This document shows positions 1-7,178 of a stretch of DNA of 11,919 nucleotides, piece after piece. Origin of the DNA: Alistipes sp. (GTDB taxonomy: Bacteria > Bacteroidota > Bacteroidia > Bacteroidales > Rikenellaceae); contig JAFNUH010000398.1 in assembly GCA_017384185.1 (NCBI GenBank), forward strand, positions 1-11,919. Reading direction: 5' to 3'. The notes beneath the pieces were generated by a model. The model had not been told where the DNA came from. It saw only the letters and a list, made by a program, of their open reading frames with translations, and ran no database searches. Within the stretch, counting starts at the first letter, position 1, and each line of letters begins with the position of its first letter. The position numbers and the translations under genes are program-made.

Positions 1-479
1 ACTATCGAATGAAACGGTACAATACGGATATTGGGGTTGGCAGCTATGGCGGTGCTGTAATCAAAATGTTCGGGATTGTAGTATTGAACGTATAGCGTCA
101 TACGCCACGTAACCCTCTCTGCCAAAGCCTTGTAGAGTGCCATCACACGCTCCGATTGCCCCGCCTTGCGGAAGAACATCGGGTCGGAGATAACGTAATA
201 CTTTGGGCGCACCACCGTAAACTCCTCGCTCAAGGCAAAGAAGTTCACAGCCATCATATCGACCTCTGCCCACTCCTTACGCTCGATTAATTTTGGCAGT
301 TGCTCGCCCAGCGAAGGTCCGTTGCCGAGGATGGCGAGTCGGCGTGAGGGGTGCATATCCTCCGCTCCGGCACGTGCTACGTGGTTGCGAAAATCCTCCT
401 TCGCTGCCATCGTGGCAAGGAAGACAAGGGTGTCGAATGTGTTTTGCAGTGCTGCAATTATTTTCTCCGTAAGACGCAT
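1..479 (-). CDS. Partial GNGPSL-motif protein (DUF115/sialyltransferase-like), 3' end outside window
   Basis: The minus strand is open from an ATG at 479 to the left edge, giving about 159 codons with no stop; the C-terminal part is missing. The visible protein has LAILGNGPSL at residues 48-57, then VNFF (78-81) and PKYYVISDPMFF (92-103). A GNGPSL loop followed by an Asn-aromatic segment and a PxYYVxxDPxF segment is seen in DUF115 (MptE-like) proteins and in GT42-type sialyltransferases such as Campylobacter Cst-II, where the loop binds the nucleotide part of the donor. My inference is a surface-glycan (LPS or capsule) modifying enzyme, consistent with the divergent GT2 neighbour. Upstream of the ATG the frame stays open to a TAA at 507-509, with no better start. 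Donor and acceptor cannot be told from this fragment. Confidence 0.75.
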   Translation of the reverse strand, partial: MRLTEKIIAALQNTFDTLVFLATMAAKEDFRNHVARAGAEDMHPSRRLAILGNGPSLGEQLPKLIERKEWAEVDMMAVNFFALSEEFTVVRPKYYVISDPMFFRKAGQSERVMALYKALAERVTWRMTLYVQYYNPEHFDYSTAIAANPNIRIVPFHSI

Positions 480-498
480 AGCATAAGGTTTTGCTCTA

Positions 499-529
499 TT
501 GCAAAATTACGCAAATATAGTTACATTTG
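499..529 (+). promoter_or_regulatory. Bacteroidota-type promoter for the GT2 gene
   Basis: TTG at 499-501 (-33 element), a 20-bp spacer and a perfect TAnnTTTG box, TACATTTG, at 522-529 (-7 element). The box ends only 6 nt before the ATG at 536, so transcription would begin at or within a few bases of the start codon. Inferred from consensus; not measured. Confidence 0.6.
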
Positions 530-532
530 CAA
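502..532 (-). promoter_or_regulatory. Bacteroidota-type promoter for the divergent GNGPSL gene
   Basis: On the minus strand TTG lies at 532-530, followed by a 20-bp spacer and TAATTTTG at 509-502, matching TAnnTTTG. The predicted start, near 497, leaves a leader of roughly 15-20 nt before the ATG at 479. A second minus-strand box, TATATTTG at 519-512, also fits the consensus but lacks a well-spaced TTG, so the first pair is preferred. Confidence 0.5.
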
Positions 533-535
533 TAT

Positions 536-1465
536 ATGACAGCCACAAGCAACATATCGGTCATTATTCCACTCTACAACAAAGCCTCGGAGATTGAGCT
601 CACGCTCCGCTCGGTTATGATGCAGAGCCTACAGCCACGTGAGATTATCATCGTGGATGATGGCTCAACGGACGAGAGTGTTGAGATTGTCGAGCGCATA
701 GCCTCGCCCCTGGTGCGTATCATACGCCAGGAGAATCAGGGCGTTAGCGCTGCCCGCAATCGTGCTATGCGTGAGGCTACGGGCGAGTGGGTGGCACTCA
801 TCGATGGCGACGATATGTGGTGTACGGATTATCTTCAGAGGGTGGCGCAGATGATTGAGCGTTACCCCGGGTGCGGAGCCTATGGCGTGGGATTCTTTAT
901 CGACGATGGCGAGCGCCGTGTGCGGGCACGCTGTCCAGAGAGAGAGGGCGTGGTAGATTTCTTTGCGGAGTCTATGACACGCTATGTGCTGATTCCCTCG
1001 GCTACGACTCTGCGACGTGATTTGGCTCTGGAGCTGGGTGGATTTCCTGAGGGTATGCGTATGGGCGAGGATCAATTTCTGTGGACGAAGATAGCCCGTG
1101 TGGCAGATGTCGCCTTTACGCCCGAGCCGCTTGTTATCTACTCACGTGCGGCATCAAATCGCTCGGCGGCGATATATCGTCCCGAGAAGACAGCCTACTC
1201 TTTTGAGCAGTTGTATGAGCCTGAGCGAGAGGATTTAAGCAACGAATATGTGGCACGTGTTGCTTTGGGTAAGGCTCTTGTCGAGAGCTCACGTGGTGGC
1301 ACGGCGGCAGCACGCCGAGCATTGGAGTTCTTCTCCTATAACACGATGTCGAAGCGCATCGAGCGCAAGGTGCGTGTGCTCAACTCGTTGCCCGAGTTTA
1401 TGCGAGGTGGCGTGTTGTGGATGTATAATACGCTTGCGTGGCTGATAGCCCGCAAGGGGTTGTAG
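536..1465 (+). CDS. Family 2 glycosyltransferase (GT-A fold)
   Basis: A 309-residue protein with the full set of GT2 motifs: SVIIPLYN (8-15) opening the nucleotide-binding fold, VDDGSTD (40-46), NQGVSAARN (67-75), the metal-binding DGDD (90-93, the DxD equivalent) and GED (177-179), whose acid is the usual catalytic-base region. Such enzymes move a sugar from a nucleotide-sugar donor to a lipid-linked or polysaccharide acceptor at the cytoplasmic face of the inner membrane. The C-terminal 100 residues are basic and amphipathic, with a hydrophobic stretch near 290-305 that may touch the membrane. I chose the ATG at 536; the frame can also be opened from a TTG at 527, but that codon lies inside the predicted -7 box. 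Substrate unknown. It faces the GNGPSL gene across a shared promoter, suggesting a joint role in surface-glycan synthesis. Confidence 0.9.
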   Translation: MTATSNISVIIPLYNKASEIELTLRSVMMQSLQPREIIIVDDGSTDESVEIVERIASPLVRIIRQENQGVSAARNRAMREATGEWVALIDGDDMWCTDYLQRVAQMIERYPGCGAYGVGFFIDDGERRVRARCPEREGVVDFFAESMTRYVLIPSATTLRRDLALELGGFPEGMRMGEDQFLWTKIARVADVAFTPEPLVIYSRAASNRSAAIYRPEKTAYSFEQLYEPEREDLSNEYVARVALGKALVESSRGGTAAARRALEFFSYNTMSKRIERKVRVLNSLPEFMRGGVLWMYNTLAWLIARKGL

Positions 1466-2068
1466 CTAATCCCTGCCACGTATGCATCCTAAGATGTAGA
1501 GCGCTGCAATGATGGCAACTACAATAAGGCAAATCTTAGCATTGCGGATTAATACCAGCGTGAAGATATAGATAAAGATAGCTCCCACGATGAGCGTCGA
1601 CCACGAGAATCCCTCCCAACGACGGTACTTTCTGGGGCGTGTGTCTATGCCTCTTTCGGAGAGTTTTACACCCACCAGACCACGCTCTTTGCGGCGGTTG
1701 CCTTTGAAGTGTATGGCGGCTAAGTAGTGGTGCTTCTCGGGGCAGTCGGCATCGTAGAGGGTGTGGATTCCCACGGCACGCTCCTCTGTCCACTCGCCCG
1801 CCTGCATCATCCATCTATCTTTTTTGTCCGAGGTGCGGGTGTAGATGCCATAGCCGTGGCGCAAACCCTCCTCGTCCACCTGACCTATGTAGTAACCATC
1901 CTTGTACTCCTTGAATGTGAGCGAATCTTTTTGCTCAGCTACCTCGTCGATATTTGCGAGTAGCAACTCCTTGAGGTCGGCACGCAAGTCGCCACCCCAT
2001 AGCCGTAGTTTACGTGCTACGAGGTTGCGATACCAATCCACTTCTGCTATTGCGCCCGCTCGATTCAT
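1466..2068 (-). CDS. MORN-repeat-like protein with two C-terminal membrane helices, function unknown
   Basis: A 200-residue protein with no signal peptide. Residues 57-76 (DGYYIGQ, then GLRHGYGIY) fit the MORN pattern of Tyr/Gly-x-Gly followed by HGYGxY, and residues 84-105 (around AGEW and GIHTLY) look like a second, degenerate copy. Two hydrophobic helices at about 154-173 and 176-195 close the protein, with RNAK between them and a short RGRD tail. The likely picture is a cytoplasmic MORN-type domain anchored by a C-terminal hairpin. MORN repeats are associated with lipid or protein contacts, but no specific role follows. The ATG at 2068 comes 2 nt after the stop of the propeller gene, so translation is probably coupled. 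Its TAG (1466-1468) directly abuts the GT2 stop on the other strand. Confidence 0.75.
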   Translation of the reverse strand: MNRAGAIAEVDWYRNLVARKLRLWGGDLRADLKELLLANIDEVAEQKDSLTFKEYKDGYYIGQVDEEGLRHGYGIYTRTSDKKDRWMMQAGEWTEERAVGIHTLYDADCPEKHHYLAAIHFKGNRRKERGLVGVKLSERGIDTRPRKYRRWEGFSWSTLIVGAIFIYIFTLVLIRNAKICLIVVAIIAALYILGCIRGRD

Positions 2069-2070
2069 CT

Positions 2071-3210
2071 CTACTTAACCTGTTGGAATGCGGCATCCTC
2101 CTCGCCTGTGAAGCGATAGAGGCGTATTGTGCTACCCTGACCCTGCTCAATCTTGTAGTTGTGAGAGAGGTAGAAGTAACCGTCACCCAACGAGCAGATA
2201 CCCGTAGAGCCTACACCCCAATACCAGCCACGAATCTCGCCCTGCTGCTTGCCTGCCGCTTTAAGAGCTACAACCTTGCCCTTCTTTATGTAGGGCACAC
2301 CATCCAGAGCCTTGGTTACGGGGCGTGCCGAGCCATCGGCTGCGAAGAGTGTATAGTTGGGGTAGTGCTTCTTCGTGCCGGCATATACCGCCATCATCCA
2401 AAGATTTGTCGAGGGGTCGTAGTCGAGATTCTGCACGCCGTATGTCGTGTTACCCGTCTTTACGAAGTACTCACCCGAGGGCTTTGCGGGACCCTGCTGG
2501 TGCATATCATCCTGCGAGAGTTTATGCTCGTACTTTTTCCACTTGCTGATGTCGTACTGCAACAACACCTGATAGTCATTATCCGAGCGCTCGGTCTCGC
2601 CATACACGCCGTAGCCAACGGTAAGATACTGCTTGCCACCTTTCTTGCCGAACTTCGGTCCGAACGTAACGCCATCAATGCCGCTGCAACCGAGGCGGTG
2701 CTTCTGCTTACCCTCCACGCTCACAACCTCGGCGAGATAATCCTCCAAAACGGTTGGCAGATATACCGTTGTCATAATATCATCCTTCTCGGCATCCATA
2801 CCCACACGTGTGATGCGCTCCACATCGAAGATGGCGATGTAGAATGCGTTCTGCAAGGTGCGTGTACTCCTCTCCATACGGAGGATACCCTGACCGATGG
2901 CGTCGTTCTTATACTCCAGCGAGCCGTACAAGCGTCCATCTTCGTCGTTGAAATCGAGGTCGCCCAGGTGACCCAGCAAACCTGTTACCGTACCCACGAT
3001 GTTACCCTGCATATCGGTCTTGATAAGCATTGTGGTGTATGAGTAGTAGATATATTTCTGGTCGGTATCGACTGCAATACCCTGAATATGTCCCGCCTTG
3101 AAAGGGCCCGACTCGATGGTGCGGGGCAACGATGCAGGGTTTTGTGCTATTGCTACATTTGAGAGTATGCAGGTGGCGAGAGCCACTGCAAAGGTGTATA
3201 GACGCTTCAT
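2071..3210 (-). CDS. Secreted beta-propeller-like protein of unknown function
   Basis: A 379-residue protein with a clear Sec signal peptide (MKRLYTFAVA start, hydrophobic to about 20, cleavage near AIA|Q at 22-23) and no lipobox cysteine. The mature part is rich in short strands typical of propeller blades, for example GIAVDTDQKYIYYSYTT (44-60), DLDFNDEDGRLYGSLEYKN (84-102), GVQNLDYDP and GYFYLSHNY near the C-terminus. The blade-like pattern 'event, D/N, x, YIYYS' resembles SMP-30/NHL-like folds, but I see no conserved catalytic set, so no enzyme activity is assigned. It resembles hypothetical secreted proteins I associate with other Bacteroidales. It is the first gene of a two-gene unit with the MORN-like protein, has its own upstream promoter-like box, and follows the ompH terminator. 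Location is probably periplasm or outside the cell. Confidence 0.75.
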   Translation of the reverse strand: MKRLYTFAVALATCILSNVAIAQNPASLPRTIESGPFKAGHIQGIAVDTDQKYIYYSYTTMLIKTDMQGNIVGTVTGLLGHLGDLDFNDEDGRLYGSLEYKNDAIGQGILRMERSTRTLQNAFYIAIFDVERITRVGMDAEKDDIMTTVYLPTVLEDYLAEVVSVEGKQKHRLGCSGIDGVTFGPKFGKKGGKQYLTVGYGVYGETERSDNDYQVLLQYDISKWKKYEHKLSQDDMHQQGPAKPSGEYFVKTGNTTYGVQNLDYDPSTNLWMMAVYAGTKKHYPNYTLFAADGSARPVTKALDGVPYIKKGKVVALKAAGKQQGEIRGWYWGVGSTGICSLGDGYFYLSHNYKIEQGQGSTIRLYRFTGEEDAAFQQVK

Positions 3211-3237
3211 CTTAAAATTGTTTTAGGTTACTTTATG

Positions 3238-3245
3238 CGAAGATA
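3238..3245 (-). promoter_or_regulatory. Possible -7 box upstream of the propeller gene
   Basis: The minus strand reads TATCTTCG, one mismatch from TAnnTTTG, 27 nt before the ATG at 3210. No clean TTG is seen at the -33 distance. Its place just after the ompH terminator makes a separate promoter sensible. Confidence 0.35.
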
Positions 3246-3274
3246 CAAATTTTTGCCGAGAATGCAGATAATAT

Positions 3275-3310
3275 ATAAAAAAATAAGTCTGCTAACCCTT
3301 TTGTTAACAG
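3275..3310 (-). terminator. Intrinsic terminator of the uppS-bamA-ompH operon
   Basis: In the minus-strand transcript, CTGTTAAC (3310-3303) pairs with GTTAGCAG (3296-3289): eight base pairs including one G-U, with a 6-nt loop. A U-rich run follows (ACTTATTTTTTTAT, 3288-3275). The stem is only moderately GC-rich. It begins about 70 nt after the stop codon of ompH-like 1 and lies just before the propeller gene's leader, where a transcript end is expected. Confidence 0.6.
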
Positions 3311-3330
3311 CCTTTATTTGTATAAGGAGT

Positions 3331-3364
3331 GAGTTTTCCGTGGCGAGCATTACGCCGAGAACTC
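3331..3364. repeat. Interrupted inverted repeat in the ompH 3' UTR
   Basis: GAGTT (3331-3335) pairs with AACTC (3360-3364), and GGCG (3342-3345) pairs with CGCC (3353-3356) around a 7-nt loop. The unpaired internal segments make it a two-part stem. It lies between the ompH-like 1 stop and the U-rich terminator, without a U-run of its own, so it may protect the 3' end or be incidental. Confidence 0.35.
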
Positions 3365-3377
3365 ATTATTTATACGA

Positions 3378-3884
3378 TTACTGTGCGCCGAGCTTAGTCT
3401 TAACCTCGGGAGTGATATCCTTCACCTGAGCCTCGTCGAAGTAAACCATAGCACCAGTCTCGAATACTACGGTGTAACCACCAGCCTTAGCTACCTCGTT
3501 GATAGCCTCCATAGCCTTCTTAGTGATGGGCTCCATCAACTCCTGCTCCTTCTTCTGCAACTCCTGCTGAGCAACCTGGTTGAACTCCTGCAAACGAGCG
3601 CTCATATCGCTGAGCTCCTTCTCCTTAATCTGACGAACTGCATCAGTCATAGTCTCAAGACCCTTCTGATACTCCTGAACCTTGTTGTTGAACTCAACCT
3701 GAATAGTCTCAGCCTGAGCCTGCAAGTCCTTAGCCAAAGCCTCGATCTGAGTCTGTGCCTCCTTGAACTCGGTCATATTAACAACAACATCCTGTGAATT
3801 GATGCGGCCAATCTTCTGTGCGAAGAGCGATGTAGAGAACATCACGCACACAACCGCAAGGGTTAGTTTCAATACTTTTTTCAT
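3378..3884 (-). CDS. ompH: OmpH/Skp-family periplasmic chaperone, copy 1
   Basis: A 168-residue protein with a signal peptide (MKKVLKLTLA start, cleavage near FA|Q at 22-23). A short N-terminal strand, KIGRINSQDVV (24-34), is followed by a long helical, Gln/Glu/Lys-rich coiled coil (about 40-120) and a C-terminal EAINEVAKAGGYTVVF segment with a YFDEAQVKDIT tail. This is the Skp/OmpH layout at the usual length. Known Skp is a trimer whose coiled-coil arms hold unfolded outer-membrane proteins in the periplasm on their way to BamA. It is last in the uppS-bamA-ompH-ompH operon, 30 nt after copy 2. Codon use is very biased: all 18 Gln codons are CAG, and Val and Ala are mostly GTT and GCT, unlike copy 2, which suggests high expression. 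Client range is unknown. Confidence 0.9.
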   Translation of the reverse strand: MKKVLKLTLAVVCVMFSTSLFAQKIGRINSQDVVVNMTEFKEAQTQIEALAKDLQAQAETIQVEFNNKVQEYQKGLETMTDAVRQIKEKELSDMSARLQEFNQVAQQELQKKEQELMEPITKKAMEAINEVAKAGGYTVVFETGAMVYFDEAQVKDITPEVKTKLGAQ

Positions 3885-3914
3885 AATTTTTTATGTGTGT
3901 AATTTATTGTGTTT

Positions 3915-4427
3915 CTATTTCAATGTGGCAATAATCTCGTCGGTGTGGTCGGCACGCTCCGAGTAGTAGAGCATCGTGGCGTTCTGCGAGATGTCGATAA
4001 TCATATCGTAGCCCTTCGCCTGTGCGTACTTCTCGATAGCCTCGAAGACACGCTTCTGTATGGGCTGGATAAGCTCCAGACGCTTCTTCATCAACTCACC
4101 ATCCGTGCCGAAGATTGACTCCTGGAACTCCTGTGCCTGCTTCTCCAGCTTGAGGATATTCTCCTCGTTTGCCTGCTGTGAAGCCTCAGAGAGCTGCGCA
4201 CGGCGTGCCATATAGGCGTTGTAAATCTTCTCTACCTCCTCGAACTTGGCATCCACCTGCTTCTGGTAGTCGTTAGCCATCTGGTCGAGTTGTGTGATTG
4301 CCTGATTGTATTGGTCGATAGACTTAAAAATCTTCTCGCTGTTAACAACAGCATAGTTTTGTGCCGAGGCTGCGAAGCCTATGCTCAACACAAGTGCTAA
4401 TGTTAAAATCAATCGTTTCATAGTCAT
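3915..4427 (-). CDS. ompH: OmpH/Skp-family periplasmic chaperone, copy 2
   Basis: A 170-residue paralogue of the downstream gene with the same plan: signal peptide (cleavage near ASA|Q at 22-23), strand NYAVVNSEKIF (24-34), coiled coil (about 38-118), and a C-terminal block EAIEKYAQAKGYDMIID then MLYYSERADHTDEI. Shared marks with copy 1 are the VV(N)S/INS strand, a P-I near residue 119-123 (EPI / QPI) and KAxGY. Overall identity looks low, so the duplication is probably old or functionally split. The ATG at 4427 gives MTMKR; a second in-frame ATG at 4421 gives MKRLILT, an equally good signal peptide, and the true start is undecided. The gene begins 55 nt after the bamA stop, supporting a role in delivering barrel proteins to BamA. 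Confidence 0.88.
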   Translation of the reverse strand: MTMKRLILTLALVLSIGFAASAQNYAVVNSEKIFKSIDQYNQAITQLDQMANDYQKQVDAKFEEVEKIYNAYMARRAQLSEASQQANEENILKLEKQAQEFQESIFGTDGELMKKRLELIQPIQKRVFEAIEKYAQAKGYDMIIDISQNATMLYYSERADHTDEIIATLK

Positions 4428-4440
4428 CGGTTTTAGTTGT

Positions 4441-4458
4441 ACTTATTATTATATAAGT
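4441..4458. repeat. AT-rich hairpin between bamA and ompH copy 2
   Basis: ACTTAT (4441-4446) and ATAAGT (4453-4458) form perfect 6-bp arms around TATTAT. It sits within the 55-nt bamA-ompH gap. It has no U-run and weak pairing; a processing site or chance are both possible. Confidence 0.3.
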
Positions 4459-4482
4459 GGGTTGTTCAAATTTTCTGCCACA

Positions 4483-7158
4483 TTAGAACGACTTACCCAT
4501 TGTAAAGTGGAATTGGCTTCCGCTGGGCTTGCTGTCGTTCATAGGTCTGTCGAATCCCCAACCCCAGTCGATACCAAGCAAACCTACGATAGGCAAGTAG
4601 AGGCGTACGCCGACACCAGCCGAACGCTTAATCTTGAAGGGAGAGAACTCCTTCCACGAGTTAAAACCGCTACCTCCCTCAAGGAATGCCAAGGCAAACA
4701 CCTGTGATGAGGGCTTCAGTATAATAGGATAACGTAACTCCATAGTGTATTTATTGTATGCGATAGAATAATTTCCATCCATCGGGTCGAGGGCACCATC
4801 CTCGTAACCACGCAAACCGATGATGTCCACACCATAGATTGTGTAACCGCTCATACCGTCACCACCAACCTCGAAACGCTCGAAGGGCGATACCTTATTC
4901 TTATTATAGTGGCCCAAGAATCCCATCTCGGCAGCTGCCATAAGCACCAACTTATCGTCACGAGTGATAGGCTGGAACCAACGACCTCTGAACTGCCAAC
5001 GGTGGTACTCAATCCACTTGTAGCGCTTCTGTTCCGAGAGGCTCTCGTCGCCATAATCTATGCCGTCCCACAATGAGTAGGGGGGTGTAAGTGTCAATGT
5101 TGCCGAGAACTCAGAACCACGACGGGGGTAGATAGGCTGGTCGATGGTTGAACGACCGAACGATGCCTTGAACGAGATGTCGTTAGCCGAACCGTTCGAC
5201 ATAATGAAGTAATCCCAGTTCTTCAACGCATAGCGGCGGTACTGTGCCTCGAGGTAGAGTGTAAAGTTGGGGTCGGGCCAAGAGAGGCGCTTACCCAAAC
5301 CTGCCGCAATACCCAACGTGCGGAAGTGCATTGTAGCGTCCTGCCAGATGTAGTATGCGTTGTTCTGCTCAGACCAGTGTGCCGAGAATGTGAATGAGTT
5401 GGGCTTGTGACCACCAACCCACGGGTCGGTGAAGCTTACTGCCAACGCCTTATAGTATGTACCGTTTGTCTGACCCGATACAGAGAACTTCTGGTTCTGA
5501 CCGCTGGGGTAGGGTGTCCACGAACCCTTCTTGAAGAGGTTACGTGTAGAGATATTGTTCAGGGTGATACCCACCGAGCCCACGAATGAGCCTGAACCCC
5601 AACCACCGGCGATGTTGAACTGGTCACTTGCCTGCTCTGCAAGAGGGAAGTTAACGTTTACCAACTCGTCACTTACGGGCTGAATATCGGGCTGCAAGTT
5701 CTCTGGGTCGAAGTGTCCCATACTTGTGAGCTGACGCAATGAGTACATCAACATTGAACGGTTGTAGAGCGAACCGGGATATACGGTAAGCTCACGGCGG
5801 ATAACCTCGTCGTTTACACGGTTGTTACCCGAGATGCCAACCTCGTTGATTGTGAAGGGCTTACCCTCGAAAATCTTAACCTCGATATCGATAGTATCCT
5901 TTGCCACTACAATCTCCGTAGGCTCAATCTGCGACATCAAGTAACCGTTGTTCTGGTAGAGGCTCGATACTGACTGTGCCTCGGGGTCGGTCTCACGACC
6001 AATACCAAGACGCTTGTGCATAGACTTCTTGTCGTATGTATCGCCCTTCTTCACACCGAACATAGTATTCAACAGGTCGGTCTCATATACCGAGTTACCC
6101 ACCCACTTCACGTCACGGATGTAGAACTTATCACCCTCGACAAGGTCAAGGTGGATACCGATACGCTTCTCGTTAATATCGTAGATAGAGTCCGACAAGA
6201 TAGCAGCATTACGATAACCTCGTGAGTTATAGAACTCTATAAGCAGATTCTTATCCTCCTCGTAATCCTCCTCCTTGAGCTTCGTATTCTTGAAAATGTT
6301 GATAGACTTCTGGTGTGTCTTCTTGAATGCACGGCGCAGACGCTTGGCATTAAACTCGTTGTTACCAGCAAATGTGATGGCACCTACACGTACACGCTCC
6401 TTGCGGTCGATGCGGAATGTTACGTTTACCGCATTCTCCATCTTGGGGTCGTTTTCAATCTCAGTCTTAACCTCTACGTTGCGGAAACCCTTCTCCGAGA
6501 ACTCCTTCTTGATAAGGCGCTCGTTACGGTCGATGACGTAGTCCGAAAGCTCGGTACCACGGCGCAGCTTGAGCTTCTCAGCCAAATCCTTCTGCTTACC
6601 ACGACCGACACCCTCGCCCACGAAGTCCCAGGTATATACACGGGGACGCTCCTTGATAAAGAGCTCAATATCAACGCTGTCGCCCTCGATTGTTGCTCCA
6701 ATCTTGACATCAGAGAAGTAACGCTGTGACCACAGACGTGTGATAGAGTTTGAGATATAGCTACTCGGCAGATAGATCGTATCGCCCGGAATCAATCCCG
6801 AGCTGTTACGAATCAGATTCTCGTTCATATGCTCCACGCCGTGAACATTTACGTTACGGATGTAGTAGAGCTTGGGCGTAGCGTCCGAGCGCATCACGGG
6901 AGCCTTCTCGTCCCACTCGATAACCTTCTTAGGCTCTTTCTTCTCGGGCTCGCTCTTCTTCTCGGCATCCTTCTCTGCCTCGGCAGCCTCTTCGCTCTTA
7001 TCGCTCTGGTCGGCTACCTTCTCTGCCTCATTATTGTTCTTCTCAGTCTGCTCTGTCTTGGCTTTGCGCTCCTTCTTTACCTTCTGGGCTGATGCGGGAT
7101 ATACTCCCAAAAGCAACGCCGCCACGATGACAAAAAATGTCTTAATTGCGTATCTCAT
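4483..7158 (-). CDS. bamA: BamA, outer-membrane protein assembly factor
   Basis: An 891-residue Omp85 protein. Order of parts: signal peptide 1-25 (cleavage near ASA|Q, 24-25); a highly charged Lys/Glu/Ala-rich segment 26-85; five POTRA-type repeats at roughly 97-170, 171-252, 255-340, 345-430 and 433-508 (YYIRNVNVHGVE opens the first, GISGNNRVNDEVIRREL lies in the last); then a 16-strand-type barrel from about 515 to the end. The barrel has IGLRGYEDG (781-789), the counterpart of the conserved VRGF/Y loop-6 motif, and ends FHFTMGKSF with a terminal Phe as in a barrel signal. It is the central insertase for outer-membrane barrels. It lies between uppS (20 nt) and two Skp/OmpH-like genes, a common Bacteroidota arrangement. 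Odd feature: the long charged linker before POTRA1. Confidence 0.96.
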   Translation of the reverse strand: MRYAIKTFFVIVAALLLGVYPASAQKVKKERKAKTEQTEKNNNEAEKVADQSDKSEEAAEAEKDAEKKSEPEKKEPKKVIEWDEKAPVMRSDATPKLYYIRNVNVHGVEHMNENLIRNSSGLIPGDTIYLPSSYISNSITRLWSQRYFSDVKIGATIEGDSVDIELFIKERPRVYTWDFVGEGVGRGKQKDLAEKLKLRRGTELSDYVIDRNERLIKKEFSEKGFRNVEVKTEIENDPKMENAVNVTFRIDRKERVRVGAITFAGNNEFNAKRLRRAFKKTHQKSINIFKNTKLKEEDYEEDKNLLIEFYNSRGYRNAAILSDSIYDINEKRIGIHLDLVEGDKFYIRDVKWVGNSVYETDLLNTMFGVKKGDTYDKKSMHKRLGIGRETDPEAQSVSSLYQNNGYLMSQIEPTEIVVAKDTIDIEVKIFEGKPFTINEVGISGNNRVNDEVIRRELTVYPGSLYNRSMLMYSLRQLTSMGHFDPENLQPDIQPVSDELVNVNFPLAEQASDQFNIAGGWGSGSFVGSVGITLNNISTRNLFKKGSWTPYPSGQNQKFSVSGQTNGTYYKALAVSFTDPWVGGHKPNSFTFSAHWSEQNNAYYIWQDATMHFRTLGIAAGLGKRLSWPDPNFTLYLEAQYRRYALKNWDYFIMSNGSANDISFKASFGRSTIDQPIYPRRGSEFSATLTLTPPYSLWDGIDYGDESLSEQKRYKWIEYHRWQFRGRWFQPITRDDKLVLMAAAEMGFLGHYNKNKVSPFERFEVGGDGMSGYTIYGVDIIGLRGYEDGALDPMDGNYSIAYNKYTMELRYPIILKPSSQVFALAFLEGGSGFNSWKEFSPFKIKRSAGVGVRLYLPIVGLLGIDWGWGFDRPMNDSKPSGSQFHFTMGKSF

Positions 7159-7178
7159 TGTATATCAACAAATATCTT

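Noticed and set aside
527..535. TTG start for the GT2 gene
   Set aside because: It lies within the predicted -7 box, and the ATG at 536 gives the usual short lead to SVIIPLYN.
351..539. 62-codon plus-strand open frame before the GT2 gene
   Set aside because: It is antisense to the GNGPSL gene, runs through the promoter region and gives a Cys-rich product with no motif.
2014..3042. 342-codon plus-strand open frame opposite the propeller gene
   Set aside because: It lies fully antisense to a gene with signal peptide and regular strand pattern. Its translation is Leu/Cys/His-rich with no domain, as expected for a mirror of biased codons.
6313..6729. 138-codon plus-strand open frame within bamA
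   Set aside because: It is antisense to the POTRA-coding region of bamA, with no independent start signal or domain.
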